Shown here: positions 15,576 to 22,001 of the stretch, in pieces
How the letters are laid out: each line of letters starts with the position of its first letter
How positions within the stretch are numbered: position 1 is the stretch's first letter
Virus record (IMG/VR): IMGVR_UViG_3300027963_000317
Location: 1 to 25,052 of that record
From: a virus
Length of the DNA: 25,052 nucleotides
Direction: 5' to 3' (one strand)
Notes under the pieces: model-generated
Told to the model about the DNA's origin: nothing
The model's database searches: none
What the model saw: the letters and a program-made list of their open reading frames with translations, nothing else
Position numbers and translations under genes: made by a program

Positions 15576-16306
15576 GCCTGTGCTGGAATAATATATTTGT
15601 AAACTGCAATACCACTGTCCAGTGTAATTTGCAAGGCGCCGTCATTGCTGAAACTCATTAGCGTGTTATTGGCATCGGCAATTTTTAAAATACTCATTAC
15701 TGCACTGACTGGGTATGTCCATGCTTTGGTAATTTTACCAGTCACACCTGTGGCAAATATAAATTCGCCTGCATGGCTACTGGCATCACCAAAACTAAAA
15801 ATTAGCTTATCGCCATCAGTCTTTGCTAAAAATGATGTATGTTCAGTGTTAGCACCTGCCTGGAATTGAAATCTGTTGATTGCAATAATGCTGGGGTTTA
15901 CTTCCACATGCCAATTGGCACCACGGAATTTGACAGTCTTCAATTTTTCATTGATAATGTCCTGATTCATGAATCTGTAGTCATTTTTAAAATCGCCATC
16001 TGCATTTTCAAAATGTAAACCAGTGGGAATATCCACTCCATTACGTTGGCCAGTAAGAAGTTCAATTTTGGCTTCTTCTTGATATTCCTTACCCTCAACC
16101 AAATACCTAAGTTTGTCCAGTTGTGGCATACCAAATACGCCAATCATTTCAGGGTATGGATTGGCAGTTTCCGCATACATGATAACAGTGCGATCTTCAG
16201 CCATGCTGTCAATTGATGTTTTATCTTTAGTGCCAGTGACTTTGACAATGTTAAGAAAACCTAACTTGTTTGTATGTGCGACAATGTCTTTTAATAGTGA
16301 TTGCAT
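15572..16306 (-). CDS. Probable DNA polymerase sliding clamp (gp45-like)
   Basis: The start is set at the ATG at 16306-16304 (MQSLLKDIVAHTNK) because AAAGGAAAAT lies just upstream; this gives 244 residues, close to the 228 of T4 gp45. Clamp-like features are the initial helix and strand pattern, repeated beta segments, and an ending DGALQITLDSGIAVYKYIIPAQ that resembles the last strands of PCNA/gp45. The assignment rests on size, C-terminal pattern and position beside the polymerase gene, whose C-terminus has a clamp-binding-like peptide. It is read from a consensus sigma70 promoter with an overlapping palindrome. Sequence similarity to T4 gp45 is too weak to judge by eye. Confidence 0.6.
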   Translation of the reverse strand: MQSLLKDIVAHTNKLGFLNIVKVTGTKDKTSIDSMAEDRTVIMYAETANPYPEMIGVFGMPQLDKLRYLVEGKEYQEEAKIELLTGQRNGVDIPTGLHFENADGDFKNDYRFMNQDIINEKLKTVKFRGANWHVEVNPSIIAINRFQFQAGANTEHTSFLAKTDGDKLIFSFGDASSHAGEFIFATGVTGKITKAWTYPVSAVMSILKIADANNTLMSFSNDGALQITLDSGIAVYKYIIPAQA

Positions 16307-16324
16307 TTTATTTTCCTTTATGTA

Positions 16325-16353
16325 ATTATATTTAGGTATTGACAATGTGTCAA
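16325..16353 (-). promoter_or_regulatory. Consensus sigma70 promoter for the clamp gene
   Basis: On the minus strand, TTGACA (16353-16348), a 17-base spacer and TATAAT (16330-16325) form a perfect consensus promoter. It lies about 20-45 bases before the chosen clamp ATG, leaving a very short leader with AAAGGAAAA. Confidence 0.85.
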
Positions 16354-16355
16354 TA
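16337..16355. promoter_or_regulatory. Perfect 8+3+8 palindrome over the -35 box
   Basis: TATTGACA (16337-16344) and TGTCAATA (16348-16355) are exact inverted repeats separated by 3 bases. The palindrome covers the -35 box of the clamp promoter and part of the spacer. This is the size and place of a repressor operator. The -35 sequence itself forms part of each arm, so chance plays some role; the protein that would bind is unknown. Confidence 0.5.
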
Positions 16356-16356
16356 G

Positions 16357-16959
16357 TTATTTTTGATTTTTTGAATCAATGTCAGCTATCCATATGGTTG
16401 CGATATATTTTGTTCCATTCATTACAATTTCTCCGCTATGTAATGTATCAGATTTAACTTTTGGATCATCGTAATCATATCTAAAAAATAATGCAGATCC
16501 AGCTTTTGGAATTATATTTAAATTTAAGTGTGGAAAAAATGTAGTACCATTTTCAAAATTATCATTAAAATAAATTATAAAAGTAGCACGTCGATCAATT
16601 TTAACTACGTCTAAATGATGTGGGGGAATATTAAAATAATCAAAATGAGGTTTATAATATTCACCAGTTAAATATTTTGTAATTTGTATTCTTTCTAAAG
16701 AAGTTTTTTCAAGTTTTGGCAAATAGTTTTTGAGCAAATCAAATGAGCGATCCATTATAAAGTTAAATCTATCATCTACGGGATGATAAGTCCAACTATT
16801 TCTATAATCGCCAATCACATTTTGTTTAATGGTAAAATCAAATTGAGGACTTTTTTCAAAAAGAATCTGATCAATTTGTAATGATTGAATTTCTTCTTTA
16901 GATAAAAAAGAATCAAATAATTCTACATATGGGAACATGTTTAATATTTTAGAGTTCAT
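16357..16959 (-). CDS. Prolyl-4-hydroxylase-like 2OG-Fe(II) oxygenase
   Basis: I use the ATG at 16959-16957 (MNSKILNMFPYVELFDSFLS), one base after the polymerase stop; a TTG nine bases earlier is a possible alternative. The protein has 200 residues. YYKPHFDYF gives the HxD iron pair (H105, D107). RRATFIIYFNDNFENGTTFFP is the family's central strand pair, SDTLHSGE gives the distal His (H174) and TKYIATIWI a basic residue for 2OG (K184). P4H-like enzymes are common in aquatic phages. The substrate is unknown; it lies between polymerase and clamp genes. Confidence 0.85.
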   Translation of the reverse strand: MNSKILNMFPYVELFDSFLSKEEIQSLQIDQILFEKSPQFDFTIKQNVIGDYRNSWTYHPVDDRFNFIMDRSFDLLKNYLPKLEKTSLERIQITKYLTGEYYKPHFDYFNIPPHHLDVVKIDRRATFIIYFNDNFENGTTFFPHLNLNIIPKAGSALFFRYDYDDPKVKSDTLHSGEIVMNGTKYIATIWIADIDSKNQK

Positions 16960-16960
16960 A

Positions 16961-19633
16961 TTAGTCAAATGAAAATAATGATGAGAATGTATTAGTATCT
17001 AGGGTATCTTCCAACCGCCATTCTAATACTCCAATAAGATTTTTAATCTTGTTATTGATAATTACAGCTTCCATTTCTGCATGATCAAAAGGTAAATCTT
17101 GAAACCATTTGGGTAATCTTAATTCGTCTACTGGATATGCAATACTGGTATATCCTAAAGCATTAGGCCTAACTTTACAGACAATGACTTTCATGCCATC
17201 TACAATTTGTTGACTGTACTTGTCTCCATTCATGCGTTTTAGCGTATTCCAGTTAATAGCTGCTCGGACATGTCCAGGCATATTGGCCTTGCCCATTTTT
17301 TCTTCTTTGGCTTGATAAGCGGCAATATTATTAGCACGTTTGGGACTACCTTTCTCCCAGCCAGGTCGTGATTTGAATTCTGTTCTAAAAGTAGTAATCA
17401 TATCTAGAATTTCCTGTTCTTCAGCGCCGTTTAGTACTTGAGTTAATACTTCTTCCAAAAATTGTTGCATAAATTCAGGAGTATCACTGCGTTTAAGATC
17501 TAACCCCATGGCTTTAATTTTTCCAGGTTTTCCATCTATATCACTGCGTTTACCTTCTTTATCATAATAAAGAACTGCATACCTTTTTTTGGTAATGAAT
17601 AAACCTTTGATAGCAACAACTTCTCGACCAGCTCGAATAACATCTCCTCGAGTTTTTGGACAATGATGTGCATCCAGCATAAACTGTGGAAATGTTGTAT
17701 TGACTTCTTCAGCAATGGTATCATAAAGTTGAACGATACTATCTTTAGACCATGGAATTTCACCTTTGATAATTTCATTTTTCAATGATGTATATGCGCT
17801 AAAATAGGCACTGTCAGTATCTCCATATATAACGGCCTTACCAGTATGGTTATAATCCCCAGTAATTACTTCATTTATTTTAGCAGCCATATGTTTGGCA
17901 ATACCTCGACCAGTCAGTGTAGTTGATTGTCCAATTCTATTATCAAAAAATCGGCACCCTGAATTCAAAATTGCACCATACAGACTATTTAGGTTAATCT
18001 TCTTGACCAACTGACGTTTATCCCAATATTCTTCTTCAATTTTATTTTCTGCTTTGATTGCTTCTTTGAGTTTGGCCTGCATGTCCTTTCTCTCTGAATA
18101 CCATCGCTTTAATAATCCTGGAATAATACCTTCCTTCTCGTAAGTAAAAATAGTACCATTAGCACTGATCATCCATGGATTATTACTTTCAAAAATTAAT
18201 TCGTAAATTTGAGCACCACTCATTACATCAGTACGTCCGTCTTCCCAATCAATAATAATGTCATTGACTCGATCCTGATTCATGACAAATTCATATTCGT
18301 TACTACCAAATTTACCCTCCCATGCTTCAGCAAACTTTCCACCGTTTTTAGCCATTTTGGTTTCAATTTCTTCTCGAGTATAATCTTGACGTAATTGACC
18401 AACAATAGTTTCTGGGCCCATATTCAATGCACGAATTACACTGGGATACAAACTGTTAATGTCCATACTACCAATCCAATCATGAAGTCCTTTTTTAGGA
18501 ACAGCAACATAGGCACCTGCGGCTTGATTATTGGCATTAGGATCTCTTTTAGGACGACTGGGCACCATCATGCCTCGATGGTGAGCTTCATTAACAATGG
18601 CCTGTTCAGTAACAGCCACAGCCCCCATAGTAGTTTGTAATAATACCGTATTTTCATGGGCTACAGTATTGGCTAAACTGATAAATTTTAATTTTTTATC
18701 TAACTTATTCAACAATGCAGTATCTTGTCTGTTATACTCAATGAACTTTTTAAAATCATTATTATATAACTGATCTAACGTTCCTTCATACACTGTTTTG
18801 TTTTCACCAATTTCCATCTCGCCAATTGCATCTAGTCGATAGGTATGACGTTCTTCGTAAGTATATTTTCTATATAGTTCAAGGCTATCCAAGTGTACGC
18901 GACCAATCAAATCATAAGTGACTGCTTTCTTTCCGTATTTTTCGTATTCTCTTTTTTTAGGATATTGATTCCATAAACAAAATCTGCGTGTATCTTCTTT
19001 ACTTAACACTTTGATAACTCTATTTACAGTATACGGAATATCGAAACCCTCACTATTCCATCCACTCAACACATCTGCATCTTCAATTAAATTAAGAAAT
19101 GTGTCTAACATTTCATGTTCTGTTTCAAACAATATAGTGTTGGGAAATTCTTTAATCTGTTCTTGTGCTTGCCCCATGGTCAGTGTCTTTGGCGGTATAG
19201 CCAAACACACCAAAGTATCTAACCATTGCAGATGTACTGATATGGCAGTGATTGGCATAAATGCATCATCAGGACTTGCGTAGCCACGCTCTGGATCAAA
19301 GTCCACCTCAATGTCAAAAAATGCTACATTTAAATTGGGAGTATCTTTGCCAAGATAATTTTCCTCTAGACACCTAAATACAGGATTGATGTCACTTTCA
19401 TACAGCTTATGATTACTATGTATTCTTTGTTCTTTGATGTAATCTTTAAAACTTCTCGCTGATACTTTGGTAAGATTTTCCCCAAAGATACTTTTGTATT
19501 TTCCTTTAGGGTCTGGGTAATAAAATAGATAACGGGCAGGATATTCTTTGTAAACTCTACCCTTGACAGGATCTCGTTCAACAACATTGACTATGTCTGT
19601 TTCACGGTTCCAGATAGCATCGCAATAACTCAT
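16961..19633 (-). CDS. 43: Family-B DNA polymerase (gp43-like) with 3'-5' exonuclease
   Basis: The protein has 890 residues, close to T4 gp43 (898). Exonuclease motifs are FFDIEVDFD (D107, E109), SGWNSEGFDIP (N193, D198) and YNRQDTALL (Y300, D304), so proofreading looks intact. Polymerase motifs are DINSLYPSVI (391-400, motif A), KKINLNSLYGA (motif B, about 544-554) and YGDTDSAY (603-610, motif C). The C-terminus TFSSLFSFD resembles the clamp-binding tail of T4 and RB69 polymerases. It is the main replicative polymerase of the phage. It has AAAGGAAAAG upstream, and a leader with a small reading frame and hairpin that might control translation. Confidence 0.96.
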   Translation of the reverse strand: MSYCDAIWNRETDIVNVVERDPVKGRVYKEYPARYLFYYPDPKGKYKSIFGENLTKVSARSFKDYIKEQRIHSNHKLYESDINPVFRCLEENYLGKDTPNLNVAFFDIEVDFDPERGYASPDDAFMPITAISVHLQWLDTLVCLAIPPKTLTMGQAQEQIKEFPNTILFETEHEMLDTFLNLIEDADVLSGWNSEGFDIPYTVNRVIKVLSKEDTRRFCLWNQYPKKREYEKYGKKAVTYDLIGRVHLDSLELYRKYTYEERHTYRLDAIGEMEIGENKTVYEGTLDQLYNNDFKKFIEYNRQDTALLNKLDKKLKFISLANTVAHENTVLLQTTMGAVAVTEQAIVNEAHHRGMMVPSRPKRDPNANNQAAGAYVAVPKKGLHDWIGSMDINSLYPSVIRALNMGPETIVGQLRQDYTREEIETKMAKNGGKFAEAWEGKFGSNEYEFVMNQDRVNDIIIDWEDGRTDVMSGAQIYELIFESNNPWMISANGTIFTYEKEGIIPGLLKRWYSERKDMQAKLKEAIKAENKIEEEYWDKRQLVKKINLNSLYGAILNSGCRFFDNRIGQSTTLTGRGIAKHMAAKINEVITGDYNHTGKAVIYGDTDSAYFSAYTSLKNEIIKGEIPWSKDSIVQLYDTIAEEVNTTFPQFMLDAHHCPKTRGDVIRAGREVVAIKGLFITKKRYAVLYYDKEGKRSDIDGKPGKIKAMGLDLKRSDTPEFMQQFLEEVLTQVLNGAEEQEILDMITTFRTEFKSRPGWEKGSPKRANNIAAYQAKEEKMGKANMPGHVRAAINWNTLKRMNGDKYSQQIVDGMKVIVCKVRPNALGYTSIAYPVDELRLPKWFQDLPFDHAEMEAVIINNKIKNLIGVLEWRLEDTLDTNTFSSLFSFD

Positions 19634-19646
19634 TTATTCTTTTCCT

Positions 19647-19709
19647 TTATGGGATTTGTGGTTCCCAAATACCTTGATTATCATTTATGGCTGATACAAC
19701 CTTGCTCAT
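19647..19709 (-). CDS. Possible 20-codon leader peptide upstream of DNA polymerase
   Basis: An ATG at 19709-19707 opens a frame of 20 codons (MSKVVSAINDNQGIWEPQIP) whose TAA stop overlaps the AAAGGAAA ribosome site of the polymerase gene. A gene of this length could occur by chance, and no strong ribosome site precedes it. The stop/Shine-Dalgarno overlap is what makes it worth listing, as translation of the leader could affect polymerase initiation. Confidence 0.25.
   Translation of the reverse strand: MSKVVSAINDNQGIWEPQIP
19654..19670 (-). promoter_or_regulatory. Small hairpin just before the polymerase ribosome site
   Basis: On the minus strand ATTTG (19670-19666) pairs with CAAAT (19658-19654) around a 7-base loop GGAACCA. 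In T4 and RB69, gp43 represses its own translation by binding a short-stem hairpin immediately upstream of its ribosome site. The stem and loop sizes here are similar, but the stem is weak and the loop sequence differs, so this is only a candidate. Confidence 0.3.
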
Positions 19710-19712
19710 AGT

Positions 19713-19720
19713 TATTTATG
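19713..19720 (-). promoter_or_regulatory. Late-promoter-like octamer upstream of the polymerase
   Basis: The minus strand reads CATAAATA, one mismatch from TATAAATA, overlapping the stop of the gene at 19716 and about 80 bases before the polymerase ATG. Replication genes are usually not late, so this may be chance in AT-rich DNA. Confidence 0.25.
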
Positions 19721-20363
19721 AAATTGTAGTTATAATTTCTATATTTCCAGACACTGAAATTCTATAACTATCAGTGCTATAAAAAGGATTTACAGAATGC
19801 ATAAAAGAGGCCGGGAACAACAACATGTTATTGTTAAAAGTTTTATCGGCTGGAAAATCGTATGGCAATATAGATCCCAAAGTATTTGTTAAATAAAAGC
19901 ACACATGTCCTGGTACAAGGCCAGCAGATTTTGAACCTGGTGCAACAGCATACTCGTCCCCCATGCTGAAGGGAATATCAATCCATATTATAAAACTAAA
20001 ATCGCCACTATGGGAATGACAAGGGTTGAATTCATAACGTTGTTGAAAATTTACCCATACCTTGCTTAATTCTAATTCAAAATTTAAGTTTTTAGCTAAA
20101 TTTTCATAATTATATGTACGTATGTATTTCAAACACATTGGAAGCACTAGTTTTTCAATTTGTTGCTTACTGATGATTAGTTCATATGAATGATCTAAAT
20201 TTCCCACCAAATAGTTATTGTGAGATATTGCACTACTAAAATTGGATTTGATTTGATCTATTTCCAATTTTATTGGTCCCAGTATTTCGTCAGATAGTTT
20301 AGTTTGCCATAAAGGAAAATTTGGTAACCAAATTGGTTCAACTGTGGGTTCCATTTGTTTCAA
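19716..20363 (-). CDS. Putative 2OG-Fe(II) oxygenase (TIGR02466-like), paralogue of the one at 9298
   Basis: The protein has up to 215 residues from a TTG start at 20363 (TTGA overlap with the upstream stop; AGGA about 10 bases before), or 212 from the ATG at 20354. CHSHSGDFSFIIWIDIPF (115-132) offers H116, H118 and D121 as proximal iron ligands, and FPASFMHSV the distal His (H189), followed by RISVSGN (201-207). The same end pattern occurs in the protein at 9298-9816, so both belong to one family. Substrate unknown. It lies upstream of the DNA polymerase gene. Confidence 0.75.
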   Translation of the reverse strand: MKQMEPTVEPIWLPNFPLWQTKLSDEILGPIKLEIDQIKSNFSSAISHNNYLVGNLDHSYELIISKQQIEKLVLPMCLKYIRTYNYENLAKNLNFELELSKVWVNFQQRYEFNPCHSHSGDFSFIIWIDIPFSMGDEYAVAPGSKSAGLVPGHVCFYLTNTLGSILPYDFPADKTFNNNMLLFPASFMHSVNPFYSTDSYRISVSGNIEIITTIS

Positions 20364-20659
20364 GATATCAACATCCTAATTAAACCAGTACTATCTATAA
20401 AAACAATTAAGGTATAATTGGCCAGCATACCAAAACTTTTTCGAGTATAGGCAGCCCACGCATACAATGTGCATCCAACAATCCAAATTGGATACAAAGT
20501 TAATAATGGTGGATTAGGCACAGTGACTGCCATAGTTATTGCACAACCAATGGAAATCGCCCATGCTATGAATTCAATAAGGAATCTAAAAGGATATGTT
20601 TTGTAGTCATCTTTGATCCACTGATACACATCATTGGCTGCGTTAAAAAATATATTCAT
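20360..20659 (-). CDS. Small membrane protein with about three transmembrane helices
   Basis: The protein has 99 residues. Hydrophobic segments lie at about 26-47 (FLIEFIAWAISIGCAITMAV), 52-72 and 76-98, with a short charged N-terminus (DVYQWIKDDYKTYPFR). It would sit in the host inner membrane. Size alone could suggest a holin, but it lies among replication and regulatory genes with no endolysin in sight, so I leave the function open. Four-base ATGA overlap with the dsbA-like gene. Confidence 0.75.
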   Translation of the reverse strand: MNIFFNAANDVYQWIKDDYKTYPFRFLIEFIAWAISIGCAITMAVTVPNPPLLTLYPIWIVGCTLYAWAAYTRKSFGMLANYTLIVFIDSTGLIRMLIS

Positions 20660-20931
20660 TGTTCGTCTTTTCTCATGTGAGCATGGCCACTAATATCTAC
20701 AATAGTTTCAAGATCATCAAACTCTCGAAATACCTGATCCCACTGATCTTTTTGTGCAATACGAATTGCTTTTTTGATTACGCTGGGTTTGACTTCTAAT
20801 TCTTCAGCCACTGCTTTAATAGTTTCGTTCAAACCTTCAGTAAGATCCTGAATTTCCTGCATGACTGTGACGCCTTCGGCCACAATCTGTTTGATCTTTG
20901 CTTGTTCGGGAGCACCAAATGCTTTACTCAT
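20656..20931 (-). CDS. dsbA: DsbA-like dsDNA-binding late-transcription protein
   Basis: The start is the ATG at 20931-20929 (MSKAFGAPEQAK), chosen for the strong AAAGGAG site six bases upstream; the frame extends six codons further to a GTG. The protein has 91 residues against 89 in T4 DsbA. The middle and C-terminal part (LNETIKAVAEELEVKPSVIKKAIRIAQKDQWDQVFREF pattern, then DDLETIVDI) matches the layout of T4 DsbA, a double-stranded DNA-binding protein that acts at late promoters. Similarity was judged from memory. It has its own sigma70-type promoter. Confidence 0.68.
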   Translation of the reverse strand: MSKAFGAPEQAKIKQIVAEGVTVMQEIQDLTEGLNETIKAVAEELEVKPSVIKKAIRIAQKDQWDQVFREFDDLETIVDISGHAHMRKDEQ

Positions 20932-20951
20932 ATCTATCTCCTTTATCACTT

Positions 20952-20980
20952 ATAATAAAGGATTTATCAGTATAAGTCAA
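20952..20980 (-). promoter_or_regulatory. Sigma70-type promoter for the dsbA-like gene
   Basis: On the minus strand, TTGACT (20980-20975), a 17-base spacer and TATTAT (20957-20952), one mismatch in each box. It fills the short gap between the deaminase stop (20991) and the dsbA-like ATG, showing that the replication block can be transcribed separately from the accessory block upstream. Confidence 0.7.
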
Positions 20981-20990
20981 CAATTATTGA

Positions 20991-22001
20991 TTATTTTTTT
21001 GCTCGTCCAGCTTTCATGTTGGCCAGCCAGTGGGCCATGCGTTGCTTTTCACCTGATGAATGTTTGGCTGTGTTGCGTAGACTACTCACTGACGCTTTGG
21101 TGTTGACGCCTACACGTTTGGCTAGACCTTTGCGCCCTGGATTCTTACCATCAGCAAAGTTTTCCGCCACAGCTTGCTGACCCAATAAAGATTGCACCCA
21201 TGGAATGAATGTGTTTATGATCCAGTCATTGTGCTGTTTGCTTTTGTCTAGTGTGCTGGAATCTGCCACACGACCGTTTATGGTCACAGGCTTGATGTTG
21301 TTCACAGCATCCGTAATTTTCTTCTGCACAGCAGGATCAGCATCCTTGATAACTGTTTGCAGTCGACCAGCGGCTTCGCTTTGTCTACCTTGCATAGCCA
21401 ACAATGCCACACGTTGCAGATTGGCAAACACAGGATCGCCTAGGTTGTTGAACGCCTTGGTGATACCTGCCGCAGTGTTTTCTGATAAGTTTTTGTGTGC
21501 ATTATCCAAAAATGTATCAGCAAATTTTTTACAAAGTTCTTTAACATCACTATTACTGGTTTGTTCCAAAGTGTATTCATTACGCTCGTTGTCCTGACTG
21601 GGGTCTTGGTATCCGCAGTATACTTTTCTGACCATGCTGTTGTTGATGATATCAGTGCAACTTTCTCCATAACGTTCGTCGGCCATATGTGTGTTGTATT
21701 CATTACACGGACTTAATGTGGTTATGATAATACTGCCTTTGGGAATTTCTCCATGTTGTTCAACATATCGATCCATGGCAACTCTCTCTGCGTGGCGTCT
21801 TTTATTATTTTCGGCTGCCTCGTTAATGCCGAATACAGTGCGGTTTTTGGGGTCTAAGACACAGGCCGCAACCATCCCATATTTTATAGGATCATGCTGT
21901 TTTCCTTTGATAATTTGGTGGCAGAGTTCAACCAGAATTTGATCCAGTTTGGTTCGATTATGAATTTCATAATCACTATCTGAGAACTCTAGTAATCTCA
22001 T
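20991..22001 (-). CDS. Deaminase-fold protein fused to a C-terminal phage module
   Basis: The protein has 336 residues. The N-terminal domain shows RRHAERVAMDRY with H70-A71-E72, then TTLSPC (C99) and ESCTDII (C115), the zinc ligands and catalytic Glu of the cytidine-deaminase superfamily. The two cysteines are 16 positions apart rather than the usual 3 (PCxxC), so a loop of about 13 residues is inserted. The substrate is unknown: a nucleotide, a nucleic acid or a protein-linked base. After a low-complexity helical middle, AVAEN (277-281) precedes a basic C-terminal module (GLAKRVGVNTKASVSSLRN, then SSGEKQRMAHWLANMKAG) that I associate with other aquatic-phage proteins. Start overlaps the previous stop (ATGA). 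Confidence 0.75.
   Translation of the reverse strand: MRLLEFSDSDYEIHNRTKLDQILVELCHQIIKGKQHDPIKYGMVAACVLDPKNRTVFGINEAAENNKRRHAERVAMDRYVEQHGEIPKGSIIITTLSPCNEYNTHMADERYGESCTDIINNSMVRKVYCGYQDPSQDNERNEYTLEQTSNSDVKELCKKFADTFLDNAHKNLSENTAAGITKAFNNLGDPVFANLQRVALLAMQGRQSEAAGRLQTVIKDADPAVQKKITDAVNNIKPVTINGRVADSSTLDKSKQHNDWIINTFIPWVQSLLGQQAVAENFADGKNPGRKGLAKRVGVNTKASVSSLRNTAKHSSGEKQRMAHWLANMKAGRAKK
21162..21171. repeat. GVAEG-type junction repeat, copy 4 (AVAEN)
   Basis: The 10-mer TTCCGCCACA on the plus strand is identical to copies at 22664 and 22853. It encodes V-A-E on the minus strand at the boundary between the deaminase protein's middle and its C-terminal module. Confidence 0.75.

Noticed and set aside
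20360-20659. Holin
   Set aside because: Three hydrophobic segments and small size fit, but no endolysin or spanin gene is nearby and the gene is coupled to replication genes.
21205-21597. Plus-strand open frame of 130 codons
   Set aside because: It is antisense to the deaminase gene, lacks a ribosome site, and its composition mirrors the coding strand. All supported genes are on the minus strand.
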